64,000 bases of DNA from Candidatus Electrothrix aestuarii (GCA_032595685.2 CP159373.1:1633001-1697000); one strand, 5' to 3'; positions 28,712 through 38,320 are shown, counted from the first letter of the stretch. The notes: a model not told the origin generated them from the sequence alone. Translations and numbers: made by a program.

Positions 28712-30508
28712 TTATTTCTTTTCTTTTTTCCCATGAGGAGTAATCGTGGGCATCTCTGCCGATTCAGAAGCCGTAGCTTGCTCTGGCTCTGGCGCTTCTA
28801 TCGGTTTTTCCAGAGTATCTTTCTTTCCTTCTGACTCCTCCTTCTTTTCTTCCTCTGTTGGTTCCTGTTTCGTTTCCTGCTTCTGTGTCTGTGTCTGTGC
28901 TTGGGTTTTGGCCGAGCATCCTAAGCGCTTCGCTTTTTCGGCAAAAACAAAGTGATCGTCATGCTCAGATGTGTGGCATTGGAGACAAACCTTTTCATCC
29001 GGGATGGTAACAGGTACCTTACCTTGGCCTGCACTATGTGCGGCAGCTGGCCCATGACAGGCCTCGCAACCAACGTTTTTTAACGTTTTAGGAAGCATTA
29101 AGAGGAGATTAGCAGCCTTGACCTTATCGGGATCATAAAAGGGCAGGGTCACATGGCAGATCAGGCAGTCCTCATTAAACTGCTGATTATTTTTTTCCAG
29201 CGTTGTCCAGGCTAGTGCATGTTTGCTGTCCTGCCAGATGGCTGTCTGGGCGGCATGGCATTCCTGGCATTTCTGGGAACCCACGAGATCCTGCAGGGTG
29301 ATTGTCGGATCATTGAGACCTGTTTGCGCAAGCCTTTGCTGGTTGATTGCGTTTGCCTTTTGAATTGCCCGATGGACAATTTGTTTAACCTCGGGTTCTT
29401 CCGGTAAAGAGGTCTGTAATGGAATAAAGCGATTAGTATACTTGCATAACCCCTCTTCCTCTTGTGAGGCATCTCTGCTGGCTTTCAGAGTTTTTATACT
29501 CTGGGCAAGTTGTTTTTTCTCTGTGAGGAGTTTTTTATACTCCTTATCTTTTGCCAGTGCTTTCTTTTCTTTCTGCTTTTCCATGCGGGTAAGCTGCTGC
29601 TCCACCCTTTTCAGACGATCCTCTTCAGCTTTAATTCGAGTAAAGGACTTATCTGTCCATTGTCCGGCCTCTGTCCAGTTGATGTGCATCATGCCCAGAT
29701 ATTTTCCCCGTGTTCCTGTTTGAGCAATAAGCGTTTCATCTACCTTATAAGGGGCTGTGGTTGGTGCGGCATGGCCTGAACCAAGAATCAGATGCAGTCC
29801 ACCTACGGTTTCAGCTATTTCCTTGTTAATTTGATAGGAATAGCTTGAAAGGAGGATCGTCATATCGACCTTCTGACCAATTTTGGCCAATGCTTTGGGT
29901 AAAACCTCCTGCCAAGGAAGGATGGTATACCCTTTCTTTTCCCCTTCTCCGTTTGGCTCTCCCTGATCATCAGTAAGCCCGAACAAAGCTATCTTTACTC
30001 CACCAACTTTCGTAATAAGATGCGGAGTAAAAAGAGGTTGTTTTTTCTCAGGGTCAACAAGGTTCATGGAGAGCCAGACGGTTTTATGGCGCTCCTGCAG
30101 CTCCTTTAGAAAATCGATACCACCAGCCAGATCATGCGCACCTATGCCTATAGCCTGGCAGTTCATAGCCTGCATAGCAGCAGCAATACCGTCGGCTTGG
30201 GCTTTTTCCGCCAGTTCCCTTTTGGCCTGTAGCTTTGCGTGTTGAAAGAGCAAAGAACCGCTATCGAGAAAGAGAGCTGGAAGCTTCTCTTTCTCCGCCA
30301 GTTTTCTTATTTGTAATGCTTTTCTGGACAGTCCGCCCAGTTGTTTTTTCTTTCAACCGCAGGGCTGGAGTTCTCCTCGAACGTCATTCCCATAAAAGAG
30401 TAAAAATTCTTCTGCCCAGGATGTTGGAACTACGGTGAGGAGTCCAATCAGCAGAACAAAATGCGGGGTCACACGTTTTACCAGAGAGAGCAAAGTAGGA
30501 CGATTCAT
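28712..30508 (-). CDS. Exported metallophosphatase-like tetrahaem cytochrome c with in-frame UGA (candidate selenoprotein)
   Basis: Read through one UGA the gene encodes 598 residues. Start at 30508 gives a signal peptide (cleavage after TSWA). The N-terminal part (~34-330) resembles the 5'-nucleotidase/UshA-type metallophosphatase fold (LLFYGNDVRGELQPCG, GIGAHDLAGG, VDMTILLSSYSY). A coiled-coil lysine-rich stretch (~310-360) leads to a c554-like tetrahaem domain with CQECH, CLICH, CEACH and CLQCH, and an acidic, Pro/Glu-rich tail. Codon 52 (30355-30353) is TGA in the same frame as both halves, at the place where relatives have the second Cys of CGC before KKKQLGGLSRKA. A hairpin starting 12 bases later fits a bacterial SECIS. 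Alternatives: nonsense mutation or base error, which would leave a truncated 513-residue start at 30253. Confidence 0.7.
30324..30355 (-). promoter_or_regulatory. UGA codon and SECIS-like hairpin
   Basis: On the minus strand the UGA (30355-30353) is followed by 12 A-rich bases and then a 6-bp stem CTGGGC/GTCCAG (one G-U pair, 30340-30324) with a 5-base loop GGACT. The loop begins with G and starts 18 bases after the UGA, inside the range known for bacterial SECIS elements. Function is inferred. Confidence 0.5.
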
Positions 30509-30601
30509 AGTGTGAATAGTGTGGTTATGAGTTTTCAGATACGGGGATTCTTTTGAGCCTGCAAAAATCATTGCAAGAAGGACCTTTTTCTTCGCGGCCT
30601 C

Positions 30602-31960
30602 TTATCCCTGTCGTTTGATATTCTTTTGTTGTTGGGCTCGTTGCTGAAGAATTTTTCGCCATTTCGTCAGGCGATCATGAATAACAGCTTCAAAGCCTCT
30701 TTCAGTCGGCAGGTAAAAACGCCTACCTGCAAGTGGTTCCGGCAGATGTTCCTGGACAACGAGCCCGTCCTCAGCATCATGGGCATATTGATAGTCCTTG
30801 CCGTACCCAATTTTTTTCATCAGCCCGGTAGGGGCATTCCGTAGATGAAGGGGAACGGGGAGGGAGCCGGAGCGACGTATTTCATTTTTAACCTTTTTTT
30901 CCGTTAAATACAAGGCATTGCTTTTTGGTGCCGTAGCAAGATACACCGTAACCTGGTACAAAGCCAGTTCTCCCTCTGGAGAGCCCAACATTTCATAGGC
31001 CCTTCGGCAGCTTATGGCAACTTCGAGAGCCCTTGGATCACTGACACCGATATCCTCGCTGGCAAAGCGAATCAGACGCCGGGCAATATAGAGAGGGTCC
31101 TCTCCACTCACCAGCATCCGTCCCAGCCAATAACAGGCCCCGTCCGGATCACTGTCGCGCAGGCTTTTATGCAGGGCTGAAATGAGATTATAATGCTCTT
31201 CCCCTGCACGATCATAGCGGAGTGTCTGCCCCTGGAGCACTTCATGAACAGTTTCGCGCGTAATAACCAGCGGAGCATCACCTTCTTTTTTTACTATGAG
31301 AAGTGCTGCTGTTTCAAGGTAATTCAAGGCTCGCCGGCAGTCACCATCAGCGGCTCGGGCGATCATGGTGGCGATTTCTTCTTCCAGGGCAATGCCATAG
31401 TTTCCCAGTCCAAAAGCTTGGTTCTGGACGGCGCGTTGAAGAATACCTGTGATGTCCTCCACAGCAAGGGGCTGGAGGAGTAGCATCTGGCAACGGGAAA
31501 GCAGGGGGGCTATCACCTCAAAAGAGGGGTTTTCCGTAGTTGCGCCGATGAGTGTCAGGAGACCACTTTCCACATGAGGGAGGAGTGCGTCCTGTTGACT
31601 TTTATTGAAACGATGAATCTCATCGACAAAAAGGATTGTTTGTCCCCCTGCCTCGCCTTTTTTTTCTTTTGTCTCATTAACTATTTTTCTGATCTCTTTT
31701 ACCCCGGATAACACGGCGGAAAAGAATATGAAATCAGCCTGGATGCTGTGGGCCAGAATAGAGGCCAGAGTGGTCTTGCCAGAGCCTGGCGGGCCCCAGA
31801 GGAGCAAAGAAGGGATTTTGCCCTTGCTTATTAATTCGTGAAGCAATCTTCCTCTGCCGACAAGATGTTCTTGTCCGTAAAAGTCATCCAGGGAAACCGG
31901 GCGCATACGCTCCGCCAGCGGTATAGCATTACGATGCTCTTGTTTTTTGTTTTTATACAT
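30602..31960 (-). CDS. rarA: Replication-associated recombination protein A (MgsA/WRNIP1 family AAA ATPase)
   Basis: About 452 residues from the ATG at 31960; an upstream in-frame start (32008) adds 16 residues. Motifs: MRPVSLDDFYGQEHLVG, Walker A LLWGPPGSGKTTLAS, Walker B ILFVDEIHRFNKSQQDALL, sensor 1 LIGATTENPSFEV, and the C-terminal tetramerisation region ending MKKIGYGKDYQYAHDAEDG and FYLPTERGFE. It acts at stalled replication forks as a clamp-loader-like ATPase. It is transcribed in the same direction as the cytochrome gene downstream, 93 bases apart. Confidence 0.95.
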   Translation of the reverse strand: MYKNKKQEHRNAIPLAERMRPVSLDDFYGQEHLVGRGRLLHELISKGKIPSLLLWGPPGSGKTTLASILAHSIQADFIFFSAVLSGVKEIRKIVNETKEKKGEAGGQTILFVDEIHRFNKSQQDALLPHVESGLLTLIGATTENPSFEVIAPLLSRCQMLLLQPLAVEDITGILQRAVQNQAFGLGNYGIALEEEIATMIARAADGDCRRALNYLETAALLIVKKEGDAPLVITRETVHEVLQGQTLRYDRAGEEHYNLISALHKSLRDSDPDGACYWLGRMLVSGEDPLYIARRLIRFASEDIGVSDPRALEVAISCRRAYEMLGSPEGELALYQVTVYLATAPKSNALYLTEKKVKNEIRRSGSLPVPLHLRNAPTGLMKKIGYGKDYQYAHDAEDGLVVQEHLPEPLAGRRFYLPTERGFEAVIHDRLTKWRKILQQRAQQQKNIKRQG

Positions 31961-32280
31961 AGAACAGTGTCTTGATCCGAGAAGGGAATGTGGGGAATAT
32001 GATAACATGGAATGAGAAAATTATGCAGAAGAATTTCTGCGGCTACGCCACTGTATTATTTGATGAGTTTTGCCTTTTTTATTTTTCCGAAAGGAAAATT
32101 TTGAACGATTTCTTCTTGAAAAAGAATAATTAATCGCCGCTGTTGCCTTGTCCGAAAGTCAATGGTAGAATGTTGATAGAATTCTTTTGCCTGCGAAAGA
32201 AAAGACGAGGCCATTTGTCGTATGGATCAGCTCCCGCGATACCCTTCATTCGTTAAAAATTGACCTAAAGAGTACTTATA

Positions 32281-33852
32281 ATGCTGCCGGATATCCTGTT
32301 GGTTGCGGACGATCCTAAACTCTGTCAACAGGTTACTGATATCTTGTATGAATATGATGTGGACTGGTGCTTCGCTTACGAGGCCTTGAACATTTGTATT
32401 CATCAACCGGTCAGAGTTGTCTTTGTTGTTCAGGACTTGCCAGGGGCCAGCGGACTGGAGTTGTTTGACAGTCTTCACGAGGCTCGGCCTGGTCTGCTTG
32501 GTTTTTTGATCGTGGACAGAGAAGCGGCCGGGAGCCTTTGTCCTGCGGCAATGGACAGCGGCTTTGCTGGATTGTTTTCTCCACCTCTTGATCCTGATCA
32601 TGTGAGGGAACGGGTCGCCAAGGCAATGGAGTCAGCGGCTCTGCGGGAAGAAAATGCCCGCCTCCGTGCCCTCCTGCCCCTCTACGGACTGGGAGAGCAT
32701 TTCATGTCCTCCACCAGTCAGCACGATGTCCTGGAAAGTCTTCTCAATGTTATTGGTGATCAGACTGCTGCGGACAGCCTGTCGGTGATGCTCTATGACG
32801 AGGAAGAAGGTGTCCTGCGTATTGCCGCTTCCCGGGGAATTCCTGAAGAGATGATTGATCAAATCAGGATCAAACCCGGTGATAAAATCGCAGGTCGGGT
32901 TTTTCAGGAACGCACACCGGTTATTCTGAACCAGGAGACCCAGAGTGACTCCAGGTTTGCTGATCTCCTGAAACGACCGGAAATTGTCTCTGCTGTTTCC
33001 TTTCCTATGATTGTCCGGGATAAAATCCTCGGTGTCCTGAATGTCAGTTATACAGACGGTGATATCCGTTTTGCTGACTCCGATATAGAAATTCTCGGTA
33101 TCTTCAGTACCCAGGCTGCTCTGGCCATAGAAAATGTTCATGCCTTTGAATCTGTGGCCCAGGAGGCCCGGTTGCAAGCCTTACTGGAGCAGTATGTTGC
33201 ACCGGAAGTTGCAGAAGTGCTGCTAGCCAGTGATGCTGCTCTCACCACCGGCCTTGGGGAAGTGAAAGAGGCAACAGTCCTTTTTGCAGACATCCGGAAT
33301 TTTACGGGGATGGTTCAGGAGATTCCTTTGGCTATCCTGCGCGATTTCCTTAACGAGTTTTTTCAGGTCTTCACGGAAACCATTTTTGAATACCGGGGCA
33401 CGGTGGATAAATTTATGGGAGATGCTGTCCTGGCAATTTTCGGCGCCCTGATAGAACTTGAGCATCCCTCCTTTACAGCTATAGAGACCGCCCTTGCCAT
33501 CCGCAAACGCTTTGCTGTCCTTAAAGAGGACTGGCAGGCGAGGAACCCTTTTTTTACCACTATTGATCTGGGATTTGCCGTGACCAGAGGTGAGATGTTC
33601 CTGGGGAATGTGGGCTCGGCGAGGCGCTTGGATTATACGGTTATTGGCACTGAGGTGAACATTGCTCAGCGCTTGGCTTCAAAGGCAACGTCTTCCAGAA
33701 TATATATAACAGACAAGGTCCTTGATGATTTAAGGCAAAAGCAGCTTGATCATAGGGTGGTGGTAAAAGATGTGGGCAAGATGGCGTTGAAAGGCGTACA
33801 GTATTCAGTCCCAACCTTTAGTGTACTGGGATTAAAAGAAGAAATAGGATAA
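32281..33852 (+). CDS. Class III adenylate/guanylate cyclase with pseudo-receiver and GAF domains
   Basis: 523 residues, soluble. An N-terminal receiver-like domain (~4-115) keeps the DD pair (VADDP) and an Asp in VVQDLPGASG, but the conserved Lys near FSPPLD is missing, so it may not switch normally. A GAF domain (~145-290) follows and then, after a short helix, a class III cyclase domain (~325-515) with the metal-binding Asp in VLFADIRNFTG, the second in MGDAVLAIFG and the transition-state region YTVIGTEVNIAQRLA. The Lys/Asp purine specificity pair could not be placed with certainty, so cAMP is assumed rather than shown. It is divergent from rarA (320 bases). Confidence 0.9.
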   Translation: MLPDILLVADDPKLCQQVTDILYEYDVDWCFAYEALNICIHQPVRVVFVVQDLPGASGLELFDSLHEARPGLLGFLIVDREAAGSLCPAAMDSGFAGLFSPPLDPDHVRERVAKAMESAALREENARLRALLPLYGLGEHFMSSTSQHDVLESLLNVIGDQTAADSLSVMLYDEEEGVLRIAASRGIPEEMIDQIRIKPGDKIAGRVFQERTPVILNQETQSDSRFADLLKRPEIVSAVSFPMIVRDKILGVLNVSYTDGDIRFADSDIEILGIFSTQAALAIENVHAFESVAQEARLQALLEQYVAPEVAEVLLASDAALTTGLGEVKEATVLFADIRNFTGMVQEIPLAILRDFLNEFFQVFTETIFEYRGTVDKFMGDAVLAIFGALIELEHPSFTAIETALAIRKRFAVLKEDWQARNPFFTTIDLGFAVTRGEMFLGNVGSARRLDYTVIGTEVNIAQRLASKATSSRIYITDKVLDDLRQKQLDHRVVVKDVGKMALKGVQYSVPTFSVLGLKEEIG

Positions 33853-33884
33853 TGAAGGGGGAGAAAAAAAGGTCCTACGCGTGG

Positions 33885-34292
33885 TTACGACATTCTTTTA
33901 TGGTGTTCAGCAATAGCATTCAATAAATTTCTTACACTGTTCCCTTCACTATCCCGGGTGAACTCGACACCCATAATAAAGTTTCTGCGTTGTCCTTGCT
34001 GGAAAATATTGAACCAGAGCGGCAAGGCTCGGACCTTGAAATCCTCATCAGGGTTTGCTGTGTGCCCCAAGAAAATATTGAGAAAGAGAAGGCTGTTTTC
34101 CTGTGTTGAATAAAAAAAATGATAATTATGATCCATAACTTCACTCAAGAGTAAACAGGCGCTGGTTTTTGTCAGGTCGAAGAGTCGTCCTCGCAGAGGA
34201 CCTGCCAGAACTTTTCCGGTTCCTGCATGTTGCGCTGTAATCTCTATTGGAACAGAGTTTCTGCGTGTTATCTTAGGTTCTGCTGAGATCAT
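33885..34292 (-). CDS. PilZ-like domain protein
   Basis: 135 residues from the ATG at 34292; a GTG at 34319 would add nine. An N-terminal RR (KITRRNSVPIEI) and a later LFDLTKTSACLLLS resemble the PilZ c-di-GMP signature (RxxxR ... D/NxSxxG), but the Gly is replaced. The rest forms a beta-barrel-like pattern ending FIMGVEFTRDSEGN. Binding of c-di-GMP is therefore possible but not certain. Single gene, convergent with the cyclase (32 bases between stops). Confidence 0.6.
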   Translation of the reverse strand: MISAEPKITRRNSVPIEITAQHAGTGKVLAGPLRGRLFDLTKTSACLLLSEVMDHNYHFFYSTQENSLLFLNIFLGHTANPDEDFKVRALPLWFNIFQQGQRRNFIMGVEFTRDSEGNSVRNLLNAIAEHHKRMS

Positions 34293-34557
34293 CTTTTCTT
34301 GCCGGAAAAAAGCCCTCACAATCGCTGTTTTTCAGTTTTCCAAGGAAACAGAACTATGAGCAGCTGAAAAAAAATGTTCTGCTACAGGGAAAAAAGCGTT
34401 GTTGAGAATACATTGCTTATAATAGCCTCTCTTTGATTGTTTATCATAAATTTTTCTTTTTACCAGTAAAAAGCACATGCTTTTTACGTCTCACATTGTG
34501 GCGAAAGTATCAGGGTTTAAAAAGTTGTATTTCTTTTCATAAGTTGGAGTTGTTTCA

Positions 34558-36018
34558 ATGAATTTAAAAAATGAGGACTTATTGTGTACCCGTTGCTTTA
34601 TTAACGGGAAGTGGATCTCTTCTGAAGAGAAAAAGAGCATCGCGGTCTATAATCCGGCAACCGGTGAATTGGTCGGTGAGGTTCCCTCTTTGGGGCGGAA
34701 AGAGACCCTCTTGGCTATTGAGGCCGCCGATGCTGCTTGGCCTGCCTGGCGAAGCAAGACCGCTCATGAGCGTTCACGTTGTATTCGACGTTGGTATGAC
34801 CTGATTATTGAAAATAAGGAAGATTTAGCGATCATTATGACCGCTGAGCAGGGGAAGCCCTTGGCAGAATCACGAGGAGAGATCCTCTATGCCGCCAGCT
34901 TTGTGGAGTGGTTTGCCGAGGAGGCAAAGAGGGTTTATGGGGATACCGTTCCCATGGCTCAGCCGGGAAAACGGATTATCGTCCTTAAGCAACCGGTAGG
35001 GGTCTGTGCTGCCATTACTCCCTGGAATTTTCCTTCTGCTATGATTACCCGGAAGGCTGCTCCGGCTTTGGCTGCTGGTTGTCCTGTCATCGTGAAGCCA
35101 GCAAGCCAAACACCCTTATCTGCTTTAGCCCTGGCCAAGCTGGCTGAAGAGGCGGGAATTCCCGCTGGTATTTTTAATGTCCTGACCGGATCAGCCTCGG
35201 CGATCGGCGGGGCATTAACAGAAAGCCCTGTTGTCCGAAAACTCAGCTTCACCGGTTCCACTGAAATAGGGAAAATGTTGATGCGGCAATGCGCAGATAC
35301 GGTTAAGAAAATTTCCCTGGAGCTCGGTGGACATGCTCCTTTTATTATTTTTGATGATGCTGATCTGGATGAGGCTGTTACTAACGCCATTGCCTCTAAG
35401 TACCGGAATTCAGGGCAAACTTGTGTCTGTGCTAATCGTTTTATAGTCCAGGAAGGTATCTATGATGCCTTTGCGGAAAAATTGATCCAGGCCGTCCAGG
35501 AGCAGCTTAAGGTGGGGAACGGCTTTGATGAAGGCGTTACCCAGGGGCCGCTTATTGATTTGAACGCAGTGCAAAAGGTGGAGCAACAGATTGAGGATGC
35601 TGTAGGAAAAGGAGCCCGCTTAGGTTCTGGTGGCAAGAGAGTGGGAGAAACCGGATTTTTCTTTGAACCGACTATCCTGCTCGATGTGACGACCAAGATG
35701 CAGATTGCCTATGAAGAGACCTTTGGTCCGGTTGCCCCGCTCTTTTCTTTCTCCACAGAAGAAGAAGCCATTACCTTGGCTAACGATACGCCCTATGGTC
35801 TGGCCTCCTATTTTTTCAGTCGAGATATAGGTCGTTGTTGGCGTGTGTCCGAGGCCCTGGAGTACGGAATGGTTGGGGTTAACACCGGAATTATGTCAAC
35901 AGAGTCTGCTCCTTTCGGTGGTATTAAGGAGTCCGGTATAGGACGCGAGGGCTCGAAATACGGTATTGACGAATACCTTGAGCAGAAATATCTTTGTCTC
36001 GGTGGGCTTGAGAAATAA
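34558..36018 (+). CDS. gabD: Succinate-semialdehyde dehydrogenase (NAD(P)+)
   Basis: 486 residues of the aldehyde dehydrogenase superfamily, GabD subgroup. It starts RCFINGKWISSEEKKSI, and has the NAD-binding ITPWNFPSAMITRK and TGSTEIGKML, general-base Glu in SLELGGHAPFI, catalytic Cys in NSGQTCVCANRF, and the C-terminal APFGGIKESGIGREGSKYG. It oxidises succinic semialdehyde to succinate. No GABA transaminase is adjacent, so it may serve another aldehyde route. Single gene. Confidence 0.93.
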   Translation: MNLKNEDLLCTRCFINGKWISSEEKKSIAVYNPATGELVGEVPSLGRKETLLAIEAADAAWPAWRSKTAHERSRCIRRWYDLIIENKEDLAIIMTAEQGKPLAESRGEILYAASFVEWFAEEAKRVYGDTVPMAQPGKRIIVLKQPVGVCAAITPWNFPSAMITRKAAPALAAGCPVIVKPASQTPLSALALAKLAEEAGIPAGIFNVLTGSASAIGGALTESPVVRKLSFTGSTEIGKMLMRQCADTVKKISLELGGHAPFIIFDDADLDEAVTNAIASKYRNSGQTCVCANRFIVQEGIYDAFAEKLIQAVQEQLKVGNGFDEGVTQGPLIDLNAVQKVEQQIEDAVGKGARLGSGGKRVGETGFFFEPTILLDVTTKMQIAYEETFGPVAPLFSFSTEEEAITLANDTPYGLASYFFSRDIGRCWRVSEALEYGMVGVNTGIMSTESAPFGGIKESGIGREGSKYGIDEYLEQKYLCLGGLEK

Positions 36019-36076
36019 AAACACGTGAGGGGGAGGAAGGATGTGTTACGATCCCCTTTCCCTTTGTTGTTTTCTG

Positions 36077-36850
36077 TTACTCCCTGGCGAACTCTTTCTT
36101 GTTGAAGTCCTCATCTAAATCCCTGCTGTCTACATAGGCATAGGCGCTGTGCTTGTGGATGGACTCAAAGCTTTCCACACTGACCGAGAACCAACCTATT
36201 GTTTCATGATCGTTTGCTTTTTGGGCGACTTTCCTGACCACATCCTCAACAAACATGGGGTTGGTATAGGCCTCTTCAGTAACGAATTTTTCATCGGGTC
36301 GCTTCAGCAGGGCATAGAGTTCACAGGAACCACAGTTTTCGACCATTTTGATGAGTTCTTCCAGCCAGATAAATCCCAGAGGCTGTACCGTGAGGATTAC
36401 CTCTGCCCGCTGGTTATGGGCGCCGTGCCTGCTGATTTCCTTTGAGCAGGGACAAAGCGTAGTGAGTGGAACATGAACCTTTAAGAGCAGTTGGTGCTTC
36501 TGACCGTCAATATTCCCGATAAAGGAGCAATCATACTCCATCAGGCTTTCCGTTCCAGTCACCGGGGCCTGTTTCGCAATAAAATAGGGAAATCGCATTT
36601 CCATTTCAGCCTGTTGTGCCTGAAGATTACTTTGCACCTCAGCTAAGAGCTTGGGAAAAATTTTTGTATGCATGTCCTGCTGATACTGAGCAAGAATACA
36701 GGTGAAGGTCTCAAGGCAGGATTGTTTAAAGCGATGGGGCAGGGCGGCCTGCAGGGTGATTTCAGCAACAGTTTGCTGCACGTTTCCTTTTTGTTCACGT
36801 ATAGAAACAGGGCAGGTAAAGTGTTTTATGCCGACGGAATGTAATTTCAT
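36077..36850 (-). CDS. folE2: GTP cyclohydrolase FolE2 (type IB)
   Basis: 257 residues of the FolE2 family, starting VGIKHFTCPVSIRE. The catalytic Cys sits in LTTLCPCSKEISRHGAHNQR, and the family C-terminal motif VEDVVRKVA and ESFESIHKHSAYA are present. FolE2 makes dihydroneopterin triphosphate for folate or queuosine and, unlike FolE1, can use metals other than zinc, so it is often expressed on zinc limitation; no Zur site was recognised upstream. Single gene, convergent with gabD. Confidence 0.94.
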   Translation of the reverse strand: MKLHSVGIKHFTCPVSIREQKGNVQQTVAEITLQAALPHRFKQSCLETFTCILAQYQQDMHTKIFPKLLAEVQSNLQAQQAEMEMRFPYFIAKQAPVTGTESLMEYDCSFIGNIDGQKHQLLLKVHVPLTTLCPCSKEISRHGAHNQRAEVILTVQPLGFIWLEELIKMVENCGSCELYALLKRPDEKFVTEEAYTNPMFVEDVVRKVAQKANDHETIGWFSVSVESFESIHKHSAYAYVDSRDLDEDFNKKEFARE

Positions 36851-37155
36851 GGAATTTTTTTTCCTGTCAGGATTGGAGCGTTACTCTTGACATAAAAGTA
36901 TCGGTGGCAAGTTTCGAGGCACTTGGCTGACTTTCATGTTGTATATTGTGTTGTCCCGGCCCATTGGGCTGGGATGGATGTTTATATCACTGATACAGCG
37001 AGCGAGCAGTATTACCATATTTTTTTGACCAGCATAAGATAATATTTACAAAACTTACAAAAATGAATACATAGTAACTCTTGCGCTTTTTCAGAAATCC
37101 TATTATTTGATCAGATTGTAATTGCACTGTAAAAGAACACTGAACATACCGAAAA
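36851..37155. other. Intergenic region between divergent folE2 and hslR
   Basis: 305 AT-rich bases. A short hairpin (CCCGGCCC/GGGCTGGG, 36955-36973) is present. A TTGACA at 36887 lacks a matching -10. No gene was seen. Confidence 0.45.
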
Positions 37156-37560
37156 ATGACGAGCAAAGACAAGCAAGAAAATGCGGTTCGACTTGATAAA
37201 TGGTTATGGGCTGCCCGTTTTTTTAAGACACGCTCATTGGCCTCAAAAGCGGTGAGTGGTGGTCATGTTCATCTCAATGGTCAGCGGGTAAAACCCTCGC
37301 GTATTGTTCAAGGTGGTGAGCAACTGCGCATCAAACGGGGCACAGAGGAGTATACCGTCAATATTTTAGCGCTGAGCGACCGCCGTGGTCCAGCTAAGGT
37401 GGCCATCACCCTGTACGAAGAGACTGAGGAATCTCAAGCCCAACGCGAGAAGGCTCGTGAGGAGCGGCGTTTGGTAAAGGCACCAGCTTCCCGACCTGAA
37501 GGACGGCCTGATAAACGGGACCGGCGAAAGATCAGGAAGTTCCTGCGCAAAGATGACTGA
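37156..37560 (+). CDS. hslR: S4-domain RNA-binding heat-shock protein Hsp15
   Basis: 134 residues. S4 domain at ~10-75 (VRLDKWLWAARFFKTRSLAS ... GGHVHLNGQRVKPSRIVQ) followed by a Lys/Arg/Glu-rich basic tail (~95-134), the usual Hsp15 layout. Hsp15 binds free 50S subunits that still carry a nascent peptidyl-tRNA and helps recycle stalled ribosomes. It is 59 bases upstream of the purH-like gene and may share its transcript. Confidence 0.9.
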   Translation: MTSKDKQENAVRLDKWLWAARFFKTRSLASKAVSGGHVHLNGQRVKPSRIVQGGEQLRIKRGTEEYTVNILALSDRRGPAKVAITLYEETEESQAQREKAREERRLVKAPASRPEGRPDKRDRRKIRKFLRKDD

Positions 37561-37619
37561 GATATAAAAAAATAAGTTTACGTAGATAATAAGAACTAGC
37601 TATTTTGAGTGAGGAAAAA

Positions 37620-38240
37620 ATGAACAAAGTAGAAAGGGCCTTAATCAGCCTGACCGACAAGTCCGGTATTGAAGATTTTGCCAAGGCATTAACCGAGATG
37701 GGTATTGAGATTCTGTCCACCGGTGGAACAGCCAAGAAAATGCGCGATAATGGTATCGTAGTAAAGGATGTTTCTGAGTTCACCGGTTTCCCGGAAATGC
37801 TGGATGGACGGGTCAAGACCCTGCATCCTTTGGTCCATGGTGGTATTCTCAATCAGCGGGCAAATGCTGATCATCAGCAGCAATGTACAGAGCATGGCAT
37901 CAAGCCCATTGATATTATTGCGGTCAATCTCTATGCCTTTGAGAAAACCGTGGCTGATCCCAACTGTAGCCTTGATGATGCTATTGAGAATATTGATATC
38001 GGTGGGCCAACCCTTCTGCGCGCTTCTGCCAAAAATTTTCGTGATGTGACAGTCATCGTTGATCCTGCTGATTATGAGCAGGTGCTTGCAGAGATTCGCG
38101 CAACCGGCAACACAACTCTGAAAACCAGGTTCAAGCTGGCAGTCAAGGTCTTTCAACTGACCTCCGCATACGATACTGCCATTGCAAATTGGCTGGAAAA
38201 AGTGGATGTAGACAGTAACCCCTCTTTTGACGGGGAATAA
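37620..38240 (+). CDS. purH: IMP cyclohydrolase domain only (N-terminal half of PurH)
   Basis: 206 residues from the ATG at 37620 (GAGG 6 bases upstream; a TTG at 37605 is the other option). It covers the MGS-like IMP cyclohydrolase domain only: [57 protein letters not shown] and [16 protein letters not shown]. The AICAR transformylase half of normal ~520-residue PurH is absent and the frame ends at a natural stop followed by a terminator hairpin. It closes the inosine ring in the last purine step; the formyl transfer must be done elsewhere (for example a separate PurH C-domain or PurP). It precedes purN and pyrR. Confidence 0.92.
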   Translation: MNKVERALISLTDKSGIEDFAKALTEMGIEILSTGGTAKKMRDNGIVVKDVSEFTGFPEMLDGRVKTLHPLVHGGILNQRANADHQQQCTEHGIKPIDIIAVNLYAFEKTVADPNCSLDDAIENIDIGGPTLLRASAKNFRDVTVIVDPADYEQVLAEIRATGNTTLKTRFKLAVKVFQLTSAYDTAIANWLEKVDVDSNPSFDGE

Positions 38241-38260
38241 GAGATAACGTACTCTGTGGA

Positions 38261-38289
38261 AAAGGGCGGTCCGATTTGGGCCGCCCTTT
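38261..38289 (+). terminator. Hairpin between purH-like and purN genes
   Basis: Stem AAAGGGCGG/CCGCCCTTT (38261-38269 and 38281-38289) around an 11-base loop that pairs partly (TCC/GGG). Only a weak T-tract follows, so it may attenuate rather than fully stop transcription into purN. Confidence 0.6.
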
Positions 38290-38320
38290 GTGTTTCCTCT
38301 GGGCAGGAAAGGAGAAAAGA

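Noticed and set aside
30254-30355. Frameshift in the cytochrome gene
   Set aside because: Both halves are in the same frame; a single TGA separates them, so an indel is not needed.
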